Shown in pieces: positions 7,102 to 14,608 of a stretch of DNA of 18,407 nucleotides (positions are counted from its first letter, which is position 1; every line of letters begins with the position of its first letter). The position numbers and the translations under genes are program-made. This stretch comes from Chloroflexota bacterium (GTDB taxonomy: Bacteria; Chloroflexota; Dehalococcoidia; SHYB01; JACPQI01): positions 1-18,407 of the forward strand of contig JACPQI010000158.1 in assembly GCA_016190545.1 (NCBI GenBank), given 5' to 3'. The notes beneath the pieces were generated by a model, which did not search any database, had not been told where the DNA came from, and saw only the letters and a program-made list of their open reading frames with translations.

Positions 7102-7863
7102 ATGCAGACGGTCGTTGTCCCAACCTATAACGAGGCGCCGAACCTGCCGCATCTGGTGGAGCGGCTTTTTGCGCTCAATCTGCCTGACCTGCGACTACTC
7201 ATCGTTGACGACCATTCACCGGACGGGACAGGCGAGGTGGCGGAACGCTTGGCCTGGAAGCACCGCGGGCGCGTCCAGGTGATGCACCGGGCGGGCAAGA
7301 TGGGCCTGGGCACCGCTTATGTCAGCGGATTCCAACGGGCGCTGAAGGACGGCGCCGATTTCGTTGTGCAGATGGACGCCGACCTCTCGCACCAACCGCA
7401 CTATGTCCCCGGTCTCCTGCGCCACGCCCTCGACTACGATGTGGTCGTCGGTTCGCGCTATGTGCGTGGCGGGTCGACTGACCTGCGCTGGGGCGCGACC
7501 CGCCGTCTGCTGAGCCACCTGGGCAACGACTACTGTCGCTGGGTGGGCGGACTCACGGTGAAGGACGCCACGTCTGGCTTCAAGTGCTTCCGCCGGGCGG
7601 CGCTGGAACGTCTGGACCTCAGCGCCGTGCGCAGCCAGGGCTTCGCCTTCCAAGTGGAGATGGCCTACCTTTGCCAGAGGGCGGGCCTCAAGGTGCTGGA
7701 GATCCCCATCGCCTTCCCGGACCGTTCGCGGGGCCGGTCCAAGATGTCCGGGCGCATTGTGGGAGAAGCCCTGCTGCGCGTTCCAGAAATGCGCTGGCGC
7801 CATCGTGCCGCTGACAGAGCGCGCCCCAGCAGACCCGTGGGTGAGTCAACCCTGCCGGGATAG
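7102..7863 (+). CDS. family 2 glycosyltransferase, polyprenol-phosphate mannosyltransferase-like
   Basis: The 253-residue protein matches the DPM1/Ppm1 group of GT-A enzymes, which transfer mannose from GDP-mannose (or glucose from UDP-glucose) to a polyprenyl phosphate at the inner membrane face. It shows VVPTYNE (5-11), IVDDHSPDGT (34-43), the metal-binding DAD (92-94) in MDADLSHQP, VVGSRY (115-120) and DATSGFKCFRRAALE (155-169). Near the end IPIAFPDRSRGRSKMS (201-216) is the family's acceptor-side segment. There are no transmembrane helices after the catalytic domain, as in the short soluble DPM1 type. The start has ACGAGGGG just upstream. The sugar donor cannot be read from the sequence. 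Confidence 0.88.
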   Translation: MQTVVVPTYNEAPNLPHLVERLFALNLPDLRLLIVDDHSPDGTGEVAERLAWKHRGRVQVMHRAGKMGLGTAYVSGFQRALKDGADFVVQMDADLSHQPHYVPGLLRHALDYDVVVGSRYVRGGSTDLRWGATRRLLSHLGNDYCRWVGGLTVKDATSGFKCFRRAALERLDLSAVRSQGFAFQVEMAYLCQRAGLKVLEIPIAFPDRSRGRSKMSGRIVGEALLRVPEMRWRHRAADRARPSRPVGESTLPG

Positions 7864-7966
7864 CCTGTTCACTCTCCTCCTTGTCCTGCTTTTCGTCCCT
7901 TGACGCTTGCTCCTCGTCCCCTGCCTGCAGACATGACACGTACCCCTGGCGCTGGGAAATGCTCTA

Positions 7967-7975
7967 TGGTATTCT
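7967..7975 (+). promoter_or_regulatory. candidate extended -10 for the TPR gene
   Basis: TGGTATTCT combines a TG extension with TATTCT (4/6 to TATAAT). No good -35 lies at 16-18 bases. If used, the transcript would have a leader of about 260 bases. Confidence 0.35.
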
Positions 7976-8056
7976 GGAGCGCTTCTTGGAAAGGGCGCGA
8001 GACTGTGGAAATCAGAAGACAGTAAGGACCAAACCGCCACCCGGAGGAATCCGAGG

Positions 8057-8107
8057 ATGCTGAAAGGCCGTAATAGAGCTAACACTCTTGCGGCGAAATC
8101 GTTGTAA
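8057..8107 (+). CDS. 16-codon mini-ORF in the TPR-gene leader
   Basis: ATG 8057 follows GGAGGA (8043-8048) by 8 bases and encodes MLKGRNRANTLAAKSL, then TAA. It ends exactly where the first of two alternative hairpins starts, as in a translated leader. The codons show no run of a single amino acid, so classical attenuation is not indicated. It may be fortuitous. Confidence 0.25.
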   Translation: MLKGRNRANTLAAKSL

Positions 8108-8145
8108 AAGAGCACCAAAGGCTCTTGCAAGGAGAAAGGAGAGCC
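8108..8145 (+). promoter_or_regulatory. pair of mutually exclusive hairpins
   Basis: AAGAGC (8108-8113) pairs with GCTCTT (8121-8126). GGCTCT (8120-8125) can instead pair with AGAGCC (8140-8145), enclosing a purine-rich AAGGAG. The two helices share bases 8121-8125, so only one can form. No T tract follows either. Confidence 0.3.
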
Positions 8146-8241
8146 CTCAATACTTGCACTGACTGTGCTGTATCTCTAGAAGGCGGCTCGCCATCAAAGA
8201 AGTGCAGCGCAATGAAAGGGGAGCGCCAGTAGGGCGGATAC

Positions 8242-9090
8242 ATGATGGTATATAAAGCGGAAGACAAAGCACGGCTGCGGCGAGACCGGGAACGGGAAGC
8301 CATAGCCTTTGCTATGCAGGGGAAGTGGAAGGAGGCTTTGGCAGCCAATGCCGCCATCCTTGATCTGTTCCCTGAAGACGTGGAGGCTTACAACCGTCAG
8401 GGCAAGGCCTATTTGGAGTTGGGCCGCTATCGCGAGGCGAAAGAGGCCTTTGAGAAGGCCATCCGGGTCTCGCCCAACAATGCCATCGCCAAGAAGAACC
8501 TCCAGCGCCTTGAGTACCTGGGCCAGCAGAAGAAGGCGGCGCCGCGCGGGGAAGAGCAGCGGGCACCGGCCAGCCTGTTCATCGAAGAGACGGGGAAGAC
8601 CACGGTGACAGAGCTCGCCAGCCCCGCCCAACCGAAAGTGTTGGCGCAGGTGAACGCCGGCGACGCCGTTGACCTGGCGGCGCAAAAGAATGAGCTTATT
8701 GCCAAGACGCCGAGCGGCGTGTACCTGGGCAGGGTGGAGCCGCGCATCGCGCTACGGCTCATCAAATTGCTCCAAGGCGGCAACCGCTACGCCGCCGCCG
8801 TCACCCGGGTCAGCGAGCGCAGCATCAAGATCATCATCAAAGAGGTCTTTCAGCACCCAAGCCAGGCCGGCAAGGTGTCCTTCCCGGCGCACGGCCCGGA
8901 GGACTTGCGGCGCCTCGTGGCAGACGTGTTGCCCACTTATGAGGAGGTCAGCGAGGGCGAAGAGGAAGAAGACGAAGAGGTCCGCCGTGAGTTCGAGCGG
9001 GAGTGGGAGGAGGAGGAGGAGGAGTTCAGCAGTGTGGAAGGCAAGGCGACGAAGGGAGCGGCCGAGGCCGAAGAAGAGGAAGAGTTTTAG
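8242..9090 (+). CDS. TPR protein with beta-rich domain and acidic tail
   Basis: The 282-residue protein starts with a basic helix. Two to three tetratricopeptide-type repeats follow (about 15-92; for example GKWKEALAANAAILDLFPED and LGRYREAKEAFEKAIRVSPN). Residues about 118-212 form a compact, mostly beta region without a name I can give (KVLAQVNAGDAVDLAAQKN ... GVYLGRVEPRIALRLIKLLQ). The last 55 residues are almost all Glu/Asp, with a six-fold GGA DNA repeat at 9006-9023. Acidic tails of this sort often mediate protein contacts, but the function is unknown. Two adjacent ATG codons (8242, 8245) could start it, preceded by AGGGCGG. It has its own long leader and is closed by a strong terminator, so it appears to be transcribed alone. 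Confidence 0.8.
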   Translation: MMVYKAEDKARLRRDREREAIAFAMQGKWKEALAANAAILDLFPEDVEAYNRQGKAYLELGRYREAKEAFEKAIRVSPNNAIAKKNLQRLEYLGQQKKAAPRGEEQRAPASLFIEETGKTTVTELASPAQPKVLAQVNAGDAVDLAAQKNELIAKTPSGVYLGRVEPRIALRLIKLLQGGNRYAAAVTRVSERSIKIIIKEVFQHPSQAGKVSFPAHGPEDLRRLVADVLPTYEEVSEGEEEEDEEVRREFEREWEEEEEEFSSVEGKATKGAAEAEEEEEF

Positions 9091-9190
9091 CCACTAAGTA
9101 CCACTTCAGAAGTCCTTTTACCCGCCGAATTCATTCCTCAGTAAAAAGACAAATGTTTGTGTACGTAGGTTCTATAAGATCGGCCTAGAC

Positions 9191-9222
9191 CGAGGGCGGA
9201 CACGTGCCCGCCCTCGCGTTTT
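9191..9222 (+). terminator. intrinsic terminator after the TPR gene
   Basis: CGAGGGCGG (9191-9199) pairs perfectly with CCGCCCTCG (9208-9216) around 8 bases and is followed by CGTTTT. It sits between the convergent TPR and stomatin-like genes. On the minus strand it lacks a T tract, so it serves mainly the TPR gene. Confidence 0.85.
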
Positions 9223-9227
9223 GACTG

Positions 9228-10151
9228 CTACGACGATTTACTGCCACCCATGGAGCGCTGCGCCATGTCCGCAAAGGAACGGAAGAAAGCTGTGAACTCC
9301 ATGGGAAAGATGAACTTGCTGGCGGGACTGCCGCCCAGCGCCTTCATCATCTCCAGGTACTGGAGCTTCATGGTGTTCTCATCCACCCCCTTTGCCACGG
9401 CGAAGATCTTGTCCAGGGCTACGCTGAAGCCTTCCGCTCGCAGGACCTCGGCTTGCTTCTGGCCCTCCGCCGTAAGAATATCCGCCTGTTTTCGCCCCTC
9501 CGCCGTCAGGATGGCGGCCTGCTTCTGGCCCTCCGCCACCGTGATGGTAGAAGCACGCTGGCCTTCCGCCTCTATCACCATGGCGCGGCGGTTGCGCTCG
9601 GCGGCCATCTGCCGGTTCATCGCCTCTTGGATTTCGCGAGGCGGGACGATCTCACGTATCTCCACCGAGGTGATCTTCACGCCCCAGCGATGGGTCACCT
9701 CGTCCAGCTTGACCCGCAGCACCTGGTTGATCTGGTCACGCTTGGCCAGCACGTCGTCCAGCTTGATGTCGCCAATGACGGCGCGCAGGGTTGTAGTGGC
9801 GATGCCCTGGGCGGCCATGCCGAAGTCCACCACTTGCAGCACGCTGTCCTGCACATCGAAGACCCGCCAGTAGATGAGAAAATCGATGGAGATGGGCGCG
9901 TTGTCCTGCGTGATGGCGGTCTGGTGCGGGATGGACACGAAGTTTTCGCGCAGGTCGACCCGGACGGCGGAGTCGATGACCGGTAACAGGATGATCAGGC
10001 CGGGGCCACGCACACCGATGAGCTTGCCCAGCCGGAAGACCACTAGCCGCTCGTACTCGCGCACCACCCGGATCATGATGGGCCATAGCGGGAGCAGGGG
10101 CAGCAGCAGCAGCAGAAAGAACGGGTTGCTTCTTTTCGCCTCTCGGTTCAT
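9228..10151 (-). CDS. stomatin/SPFH-domain membrane protein
   Basis: The 307-residue protein has a leucine-rich membrane segment (about 10-28) and an SPFH/Band 7 domain (about 29-190, with YERLVVFRLGKLIGVRGPG and VDLRENFVSIPHQTAIT). A helical region follows, built of four 11-residue units beginning A195, A206, A217 and A228 (AEGQKQAAILT type). The end is hydrophobic (SKFIFPMEFTAFF, 278-290). Such proteins oligomerise in membrane microdomains. Upstream in the same operon, 17 bases away, is an NfeD-type protease. In archaea (Pyrococcus PH1510/PH1511) the protease cleaves the hydrophobic C-terminal part of its stomatin partner, and the C-terminus here has the matching character. The unit-to-unit similarity is visible in DNA with a 33-base period (9438-9569). 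Confidence 0.93.
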   Translation of the reverse strand: MNREAKRSNPFFLLLLLPLLPLWPIMIRVVREYERLVVFRLGKLIGVRGPGLIILLPVIDSAVRVDLRENFVSIPHQTAITQDNAPISIDFLIYWRVFDVQDSVLQVVDFGMAAQGIATTTLRAVIGDIKLDDVLAKRDQINQVLRVKLDEVTHRWGVKITSVEIREIVPPREIQEAMNRQMAAERNRRAMVIEAEGQRASTITVAEGQKQAAILTAEGRKQADILTAEGQKQAEVLRAEGFSVALDKIFAVAKGVDENTMKLQYLEMMKALGGSPASKFIFPMEFTAFFRSFADMAQRSMGGSKSS

Positions 10152-10168
10152 GTCATCTCCTCTCTGTA

Positions 10169-11491
10169 TTAGGGGACTTTTCGGACCGTAACGACCAAGC
10201 CCTGGACCTCCACCACTTCCACTTCGTCGCCATTATAGATGCTTTCGCCGTCCGCCGCGCGGGCGCTCCACTCCTCTCCCGGCAGCTTGACCGTGCCTGC
10301 GGGTGTCAGGTCGGAGGTGGCATAACCATGCTGCCCGATAAGCCGCGCGTCCACCATCACCGGTCTGAGTTTTCGCGTGTTCACCGCCGCTTGGAAGACG
10401 ACGAAGAACAGCAGCGTGATGACAGACGTGATGCCCGCCAGCACCCATAAGCTGATCTGAACGTCCGGCGCGGCGGGCGCTCCTGGACTGAACGGGGAGA
10501 AGAGGAGGAGACCGCCAACGACAAAGGCCGCAATGCCGGAGATGCCGAGGACGCCGAAACCAGTGACAAATAGTTCGGCAACGAGCAGGCCCACCCCTAG
10601 AAAGAGCAGCCCCACACCAGCCCAGTTGATGGGGAGGCTGCCTAGGCCCAGAAAGGCCAAGACCAGCAGAATGACTCCAATGACCCCCGGCGCGACCATG
10701 CCGGGATGGAACACCTCCGTCAGGATGAGCAGGCCGCCCACGGAGAGGAGGATGAAAGCGATGTTGGGGTCGGCGAGGATGTGCAGGAGGCGCTCAAGGA
10801 AAGGCATCCCTTTGCTGCGCAGGACAAGATCAGCGGTCTGCAACGTCACCTGCTTCCCATCCACGGTGACCACCATTCCGTCCAGTTTCATCAGAAGCTC
10901 ATCCAGATCGCGGGCCACCAGGTCCACTACGTTCATGTCCACCGCCTCATCCGCGGTGGCGGCCACGCTGCGCCGCACGGCGTCCTCATACCACTGGGCG
11001 TTGCGGCTCCGTATGGTGGCGATGCTGCGGGCCAGAGCGGCGGCGTCATTGGTGGCCTTCTCGGCAAGGGTCTGCGGCAACTCTTCGCCCAGGCCCACGG
11101 GATGGGCAGCGCCCAGGTTGGTGCCGGGGGCCATGGCCGCCACGTGGGCAGCACCGGTGATGAAGACGCCGGCGGAGGCAGCCCGGCTCCCGCTCGGACT
11201 CACATAGGCTACCGTGGGGACCTTGGCATTGAGCAAGCTTTGAACGATCTTCCGCATGGCGCTGTCCAGGCCACCTGGTGTGTCGATGCGGAGCACCACG
11301 AGGGAAGCGCCGTCGTCAGCCGCCTGCCGGACGCTGCGCTCCACATAGCGAGCGGTGACGGGGTCGATGATGCCGGTGACGGTGAGAAGGACAGCATGAC
11401 GGTCCTTCGCCGATATGGGGGCGAATGCTACAATGGCAAAGGCGAGGACCGCACAACACGCCGCCAGTCCCCGGACCGCTAGCGCCCCCAT
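10169..11491 (-). CDS. NfeD-type membrane-bound ClpP-class serine protease
   Basis: The 440-residue protein starts with a signal peptide (1-28). A ClpP/crotonase-fold protease domain follows (about 32-205), then about five transmembrane helices (243-262, 266-285, 289-311, 313-334, 347-368) and a C-terminal OB-like NfeD domain (388-438). The likely dyad is S106 in RAASAG and K145 in AEKATND, as in the Pyrococcus 1510-N protease. RIDTPGGL (68-75) is the oxyanion-side loop. This is the long NfeD1b class, which pairs with stomatins. The adjoining SPFH gene 17 bases downstream confirms the pairing. The start has GGGAGGGGG just upstream. Confidence 0.93.
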   Translation of the reverse strand: MGALAVRGLAACCAVLAFAIVAFAPISAKDRHAVLLTVTGIIDPVTARYVERSVRQAADDGASLVVLRIDTPGGLDSAMRKIVQSLLNAKVPTVAYVSPSGSRAASAGVFITGAAHVAAMAPGTNLGAAHPVGLGEELPQTLAEKATNDAAALARSIATIRSRNAQWYEDAVRRSVAATADEAVDMNVVDLVARDLDELLMKLDGMVVTVDGKQVTLQTADLVLRSKGMPFLERLLHILADPNIAFILLSVGGLLILTEVFHPGMVAPGVIGVILLVLAFLGLGSLPINWAGVGLLFLGVGLLVAELFVTGFGVLGISGIAAFVVGGLLLFSPFSPGAPAAPDVQISLWVLAGITSVITLLFFVVFQAAVNTRKLRPVMVDARLIGQHGYATSDLTPAGTVKLPGEEWSARAADGESIYNGDEVEVVEVQGLVVTVRKVP

Positions 11492-11509
11492 GGGAACCCC
11501 CTCCCGCCG

Positions 11510-11518
11510 ATTATAGCA
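11510..11518 (-). promoter_or_regulatory. extended -10 promoter of the nfeD-stomatin operon
   Basis: On the minus strand TGCTATAAT (11518-11510) is a perfect extended -10. The -35 at 17 bases is CTAACG (11538-11533), 3/6. It lies 18 bases before the ATG of the protease gene, so the leader is very short. The divergent ABC transporter gene starts at 11552, so its control region overlaps. Confidence 0.6.
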
Positions 11519-11551
11519 TCAGCACAGGAAAGCGTTAGATACAAGCCATCT

Positions 11552-12493
11552 ATGAAGGACAACCCGGCATCGCCACAGGGTCGCCCCCTCGTCATCCAGG
11601 CCAAGGGCCTGGTCAAGCGTTACGGCAAGCGGATGGCCGTGGACGGCATCACCTTCGCCGTCGCCGCTCAGGAGTGCTTCGGTTTCCTGGGGCCGAACGG
11701 AGCGGGCAAGACCTCCACCATCAGAATGATCACCTGCACATCGCCAATCACTGACGGCGAGTTGCTTGTGAACGGTATGAACGTCGCTAAGGAAGGGCGC
11801 CGCATCAAGGCGTCCATCGGCCTGGTGCCGCAAGAGGAAAACCTGGACCCGGACCTGACGGCGCTTCAGAACCTGCTCGTCTACGCCCGCTACTTCGGCA
11901 TGTCCACGGAGCAGGCCCAGCAGCGAGCGCGGGAAGCGCTGCGGTTCTTCGCCCTAGAGGAGCGGCAGCACAGCCGTATCCAGGAGCTGTCCGGTGGCAT
12001 GCGGAAGCGGCTGCTCATTGCCCGGGCCTTGCTGCACCAGCCCAAGCTCATAATCCTGGATGAGCCCACGACCGGCTTGGACCCACAGGCACGGCATATG
12101 GTTTGGGAGCGACTCAACACGCTCAAGCAGAATGGTACCACCCTGCTCCTGTGCACACATTATATGGAGGAGGCGGCCTACCTCTGCGACCGACTGGTCA
12201 TTATGGACAAAGGCGACATTCTGGTGGAAGGGACACCCGCCGACGTGGTACGCCGTGGCGTAGGCCCGACCGTCGGCGAACTGCGCGTGACCTCGGCTGA
12301 CAAGCAACGGGTGCTTACCCGGCTCCAGTCGATAGGGGTCACGTGGTATGACCTGGGCGACAGGCTGTACGTGTTTGATGGGGATGGGAAGCTGGACGGT
12401 CTGGAGGTGACGCAGCGCCCGGCCAATTTGGAGGACGTCTTCCTTCGCCTCACAGGCCGCACCCTGGACGTGGAGACGGAGCACGAGGAATGA
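11552..12493 (+). CDS. ABC transporter ATP-binding protein, NodI/DrrA type
   Basis: The 313-residue ATPase would power an ABC-2 exporter. Visible motifs are Walker A GPNGAGKT (47-54), Q-loop PQEE (93-96), signature LSGGM (146-150), Walker B LIILDE (166-171), D-loop GLD and switch His203 in THYMEEA. The C-terminal 80 residues, after the core, are typical of the DrrA/NodI group (ANLEDVFLRLTGR). The substrate could be a lipid, polysaccharide or drug; sequence alone does not decide. No clear Shine-Dalgarno precedes ATG 11552, so short-leader or leaderless initiation is possible. The permease follows with an ATGA overlap, so the two are translationally coupled. Confidence 0.93.
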   Translation: MKDNPASPQGRPLVIQAKGLVKRYGKRMAVDGITFAVAAQECFGFLGPNGAGKTSTIRMITCTSPITDGELLVNGMNVAKEGRRIKASIGLVPQEENLDPDLTALQNLLVYARYFGMSTEQAQQRAREALRFFALEERQHSRIQELSGGMRKRLLIARALLHQPKLIILDEPTTGLDPQARHMVWERLNTLKQNGTTLLLCTHYMEEAAYLCDRLVIMDKGDILVEGTPADVVRRGVGPTVGELRVTSADKQRVLTRLQSIGVTWYDLGDRLYVFDGDGKLDGLEVTQRPANLEDVFLRLTGRTLDVETEHEE

Positions 12494-13260
12494 GCGGGGT
12501 GGTATCGCTGGCTGCTTCGCTCCGCGTCTGGCAACGCAACCGGGACGTGTACCTGAGCCTGTGGCGGACGGAGACCGTTAGCTTCATCGTCGAACCACTC
12601 ATTGTGCTGCTGGCGATGGGTTACGGTCTAGGCGCGCTGGTGGATGAGGTGAATGGGCAGAGCTACGTCCAGTTCATCGCGCCTGGCTTACTCAGCACCT
12701 ATGTCATGTACGGCGCCATATTCGAATGCAGTTGGGGCACCTTCGTCCGCATGCAAATCCAGCGCACCTTCGACGCCATCATCGTGACGCCGGTGCAGAT
12801 CGAGGAGGTGGTGACGGGTGAGCTGCTGTGGGGCGCAACCCGAGCGACGATGGCTGGCCTGGCAATGCTGGTGGCCATCGCTGTGCCGGGATGGGTGGAC
12901 TCGCCGCTGGCGCTGTTGGTGCTGCCTATCGTGTTCCTGGAGGGGTTGCTGTGCGCCGTGCTCGCGATGGTCTACACCGCCGTCGCACCGCACGTATCGT
13001 CGTTCAGCTACTTTTACAGCTTGCTCGTTACTCCCATGTTCTTTTTCAGCGGCGTGTTCTTCCCCCTGTCCGACCTGCCGTTCGGCGCTCGGGTTGTCGC
13101 CTGGATGCTGCCCCTCACCCATATGGCGGAAGCCAACCGGCAGCTCGTCACCGGCGACGTCACCTGGAATCTCCTGTGGTCGATACTCTACATCGCAGGT
13201 CTCACAGCCGTCCTCTACCCAGTCGCCCTCCGCCTCATGCGACGCCGCCTCATCAAGTAG
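12490..13260 (+). CDS. ABC-2 type permease, NodJ-like
   Basis: The 256-residue integral membrane protein has about six transmembrane helices (31-50, 63-80, 112-133, 140-163, 174-193, 229-249). Its NodJ/ABC-2 signatures are QRTFDAIIVTPVQIEEVVTGEL (from 91, before helix 3), FFFSGVFFPLSDLP (184-197) and the following LPLTHMAEANRQ. Its ATG shares the ATGA with the stop of the ATPase gene. With that gene it forms a two-subunit exporter. The C-terminus is basic (MRRRLIK), as in inner-membrane ABC-2 permeases. Confidence 0.93.
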   Translation: MSGVVSLAASLRVWQRNRDVYLSLWRTETVSFIVEPLIVLLAMGYGLGALVDEVNGQSYVQFIAPGLLSTYVMYGAIFECSWGTFVRMQIQRTFDAIIVTPVQIEEVVTGELLWGATRATMAGLAMLVAIAVPGWVDSPLALLVLPIVFLEGLLCAVLAMVYTAVAPHVSSFSYFYSLLVTPMFFFSGVFFPLSDLPFGARVVAWMLPLTHMAEANRQLVTGDVTWNLLWSILYIAGLTAVLYPVALRLMRRRLIK

Positions 13261-13267
13261 CCGTGCC

Positions 13268-13283
13268 TGCCAGGGGCCTGGCA
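13268..13283. repeat. 16-base inverted repeat at the -35 of the next gene
   Basis: TGCCAGGGGCCTGGCA is an inverted repeat (TGCCAGG/CCTGGCA around GG) just after the permease stop. It overlaps the -35 candidate TGGCAA (13279-13284). It could be an operator or a weak terminator; no T tract follows. Confidence 0.4.
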
Positions 13284-13307
13284 ACTGCGTCGGGGTTTGG
13301 CTATGAT
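13279..13307 (+). promoter_or_regulatory. promoter of the DUF2283-like gene
   Basis: TGGCAA (13279-13284) and TATGAT (13302-13307) are separated by 17 bases. The transcript would start near 13314, upstream of GGAGG (13329-13333) and ATG 13342. This supports the shorter start. Confidence 0.5.
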
Positions 13308-13341
13308 GATAAGCTGGAACATTTGGATGGAGGCGAAGAGC

Positions 13342-13788
13342 ATGGCAGCTCAGCCGGGGGCAGGTAATTCAGCAGTGGCGGAACAGCCCAAGCAGGCGAT
13401 GGGCTACCCCTTCGCGAATGTGGGCAAACTGGACACCATGGTCGTGGTGGTGTACCACGACCGGGCGAATGATGTCCTGGTGTTGCGCACAACGCTCAGC
13501 GGCAACGACAGCGTAACCCTACCCGGCGAAATGACCATTCGTTACGACGCCACCAATGGCGACATTTCCTCCATCCAGATTCGGGACTTCGAGCGCACGT
13601 TCCTTCCCTCCTTCCCCACGCTGGCCGAGGAGTGGCGCCAGGTGCAAGCGGCAAAGCCCACGCCGAGGCGTGTGGAGTCCACACCTTTCCTCAAGGGCCT
13701 ATTCGCTGTCATCCGCCAGTCGCTGGACCAAAAGCAGGACCGCTGGCTCTTCTCTCGTTCAATGAGAGAGCGGAACAACTGGACCTGA
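13342..13788 (+). CDS. small protein with DUF2283-like segment
   Basis: A 148-residue protein. Residues about 33-85 (VVVVYHDRANDVLVLRTTLS ... MTIRYDATNGDISSIQI) resemble DUF2283 in their alternating hydrophobic strands with YxD-type turns. The family has no assigned role. The rest is unmatched, with a helical C-terminal part (about 90-148). I chose ATG 13342 because GGAGG lies 8 bases before it and the promoter candidate falls just upstream. The open frame itself goes back to a TTG at 13297, which would start inside the promoter. The following hydrolase frame is in the same phase, 3 bases after the TGA. Confidence 0.7.
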   Translation: MAAQPGAGNSAVAEQPKQAMGYPFANVGKLDTMVVVVYHDRANDVLVLRTTLSGNDSVTLPGEMTIRYDATNGDISSIQIRDFERTFLPSFPTLAEEWRQVQAAKPTPRRVESTPFLKGLFAVIRQSLDQKQDRWLFSRSMRERNNWT

Positions 13789-13791
13789 GCC

Positions 13792-14517
13792 TTGGCGGTC
13801 ATCGGCGTCACAGCTTCCCCGCGCGGGCACGTCCGGAAATACCTGCAGGCCATCGAAAAGCCTGGCGCGCAGTCCTGCCTGCTCACCCCATCCGGTCCTT
13901 CGCGCGACATCCGTCCGCTGCTGGACACCGTGGATGGCCTGTTGCTGCCCGGCGGGACCGACATTGATCCTGCGTTGTATGGCCAGGAGCGACTGCCCAC
14001 AACAGGCCCCCTCCATCCGGCGTTCGATGGGTTTGAACTCGCCCTAGTAGGCGAGGCGTTGTCGAGGGATATGCCGGTGCTCGCCATCTGCCGGGGCATG
14101 CAGCTTTTGAACATTGCGTTTGGAGGGAAGCTTCTCCAGCACGTTCCAGGCCATGACGTGAAAGCCGGCAATCGCTCCATCTTCCACGAGGTGTTCATTT
14201 CACCAGGAAGTCGGCTGGCGACAGTGGTAGGGCAAGGGCACGGGGGGTTCCCGTGGGTGAACAGCCGCCACCACCAGGGTATCGACCAGGCGCGGCTGGG
14301 CGAGGGCCTCCTCGCTACGTGTTACTCGCCCAGCGACGGCCTCATCGAGGCGGTGGAGAGTCACGCCCACCGTTTTGTCTTGGGCGTCCAGTGGCACCCG
14401 GAGCGGCTGGAAGACTACCAGCCGGGCGGCGTCATGCACCGCAAGTTCCTCAAGCTGTTCGACGCCCTGGCAGGGTACGCCGTCGAGTACGCGGAACGTA
14501 AGGTTAACTTGTCATAA
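13792..14517 (+). CDS. class I glutamine amidotransferase-like hydrolase (peptidase C26, PuuD-type)
   Basis: The 241-residue protein belongs to the gamma-glutamyl-gamma-aminobutyrate hydrolase group, which releases glutamate from gamma-glutamyl amines. It has GLLLPGGTDIDPALYG (49-64), the nucleophile C100 in AICRGMQLLN, and the His-Glu pair H202/E204 in GVQWHPE. The substrate is unproven; related members cleave folyl-polyglutamate or other gamma-glutamyl compounds. TTG 13792 is the only start that keeps the first strand MAVIGVTASPRG. No Shine-Dalgarno is visible, so translation is probably coupled to the preceding gene, whose TGA ends 3 bases earlier in the same frame. Confidence 0.88.
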   Translation: MAVIGVTASPRGHVRKYLQAIEKPGAQSCLLTPSGPSRDIRPLLDTVDGLLLPGGTDIDPALYGQERLPTTGPLHPAFDGFELALVGEALSRDMPVLAICRGMQLLNIAFGGKLLQHVPGHDVKAGNRSIFHEVFISPGSRLATVVGQGHGGFPWVNSRHHQGIDQARLGEGLLATCYSPSDGLIEAVESHAHRFVLGVQWHPERLEDYQPGGVMHRKFLKLFDALAGYAVEYAERKVNLS

Positions 14518-14608
14518 GTTACTACTTGTCAGGCCTTTCTACCACAGACCTGTCAGAATCGGCGCAAACTGCTACGGTTTTAGCTAGCAATTTCCATAGG
14601 ACGGTCCC

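Larger units (their letters stand above)
7864..8241 (+). other. long gene-free gap with leader-like elements
   Basis: 378 bases separate the glycosyltransferase and TPR genes. The first 100 bases show nothing. An extended -10 (TGGTATTCT, 7967-7975) lies next, followed by a mini-ORF at 8057-8107 and two mutually exclusive 6-bp hairpins at 8108-8145. AAGGAG occurs twice (8129-8134, 8137-8142) without a usable start codon after it. I recognise no known riboswitch or RNA gene. Confidence 0.45.

Noticed and set aside
8129..8156. Gene starting after the two AAGGAG motifs
   Set aside because: The nearest start (TTG 8154) meets a stop after two codons.
9001..9090. GGA repeat as a CRISPR or minisatellite
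   Set aside because: It is a triplet run coding the acidic tail, with no spacers.
10706..11482. 258-codon plus-strand frame across the NfeD gene
   Set aside because: Shadow of the protease gene; no recognisable domain.
14505..14521. TAACTT/AAGTTA hairpin at the C26 stop as a terminator
   Set aside because: AT-only style 6-bp stem without a following T tract; too unstable.
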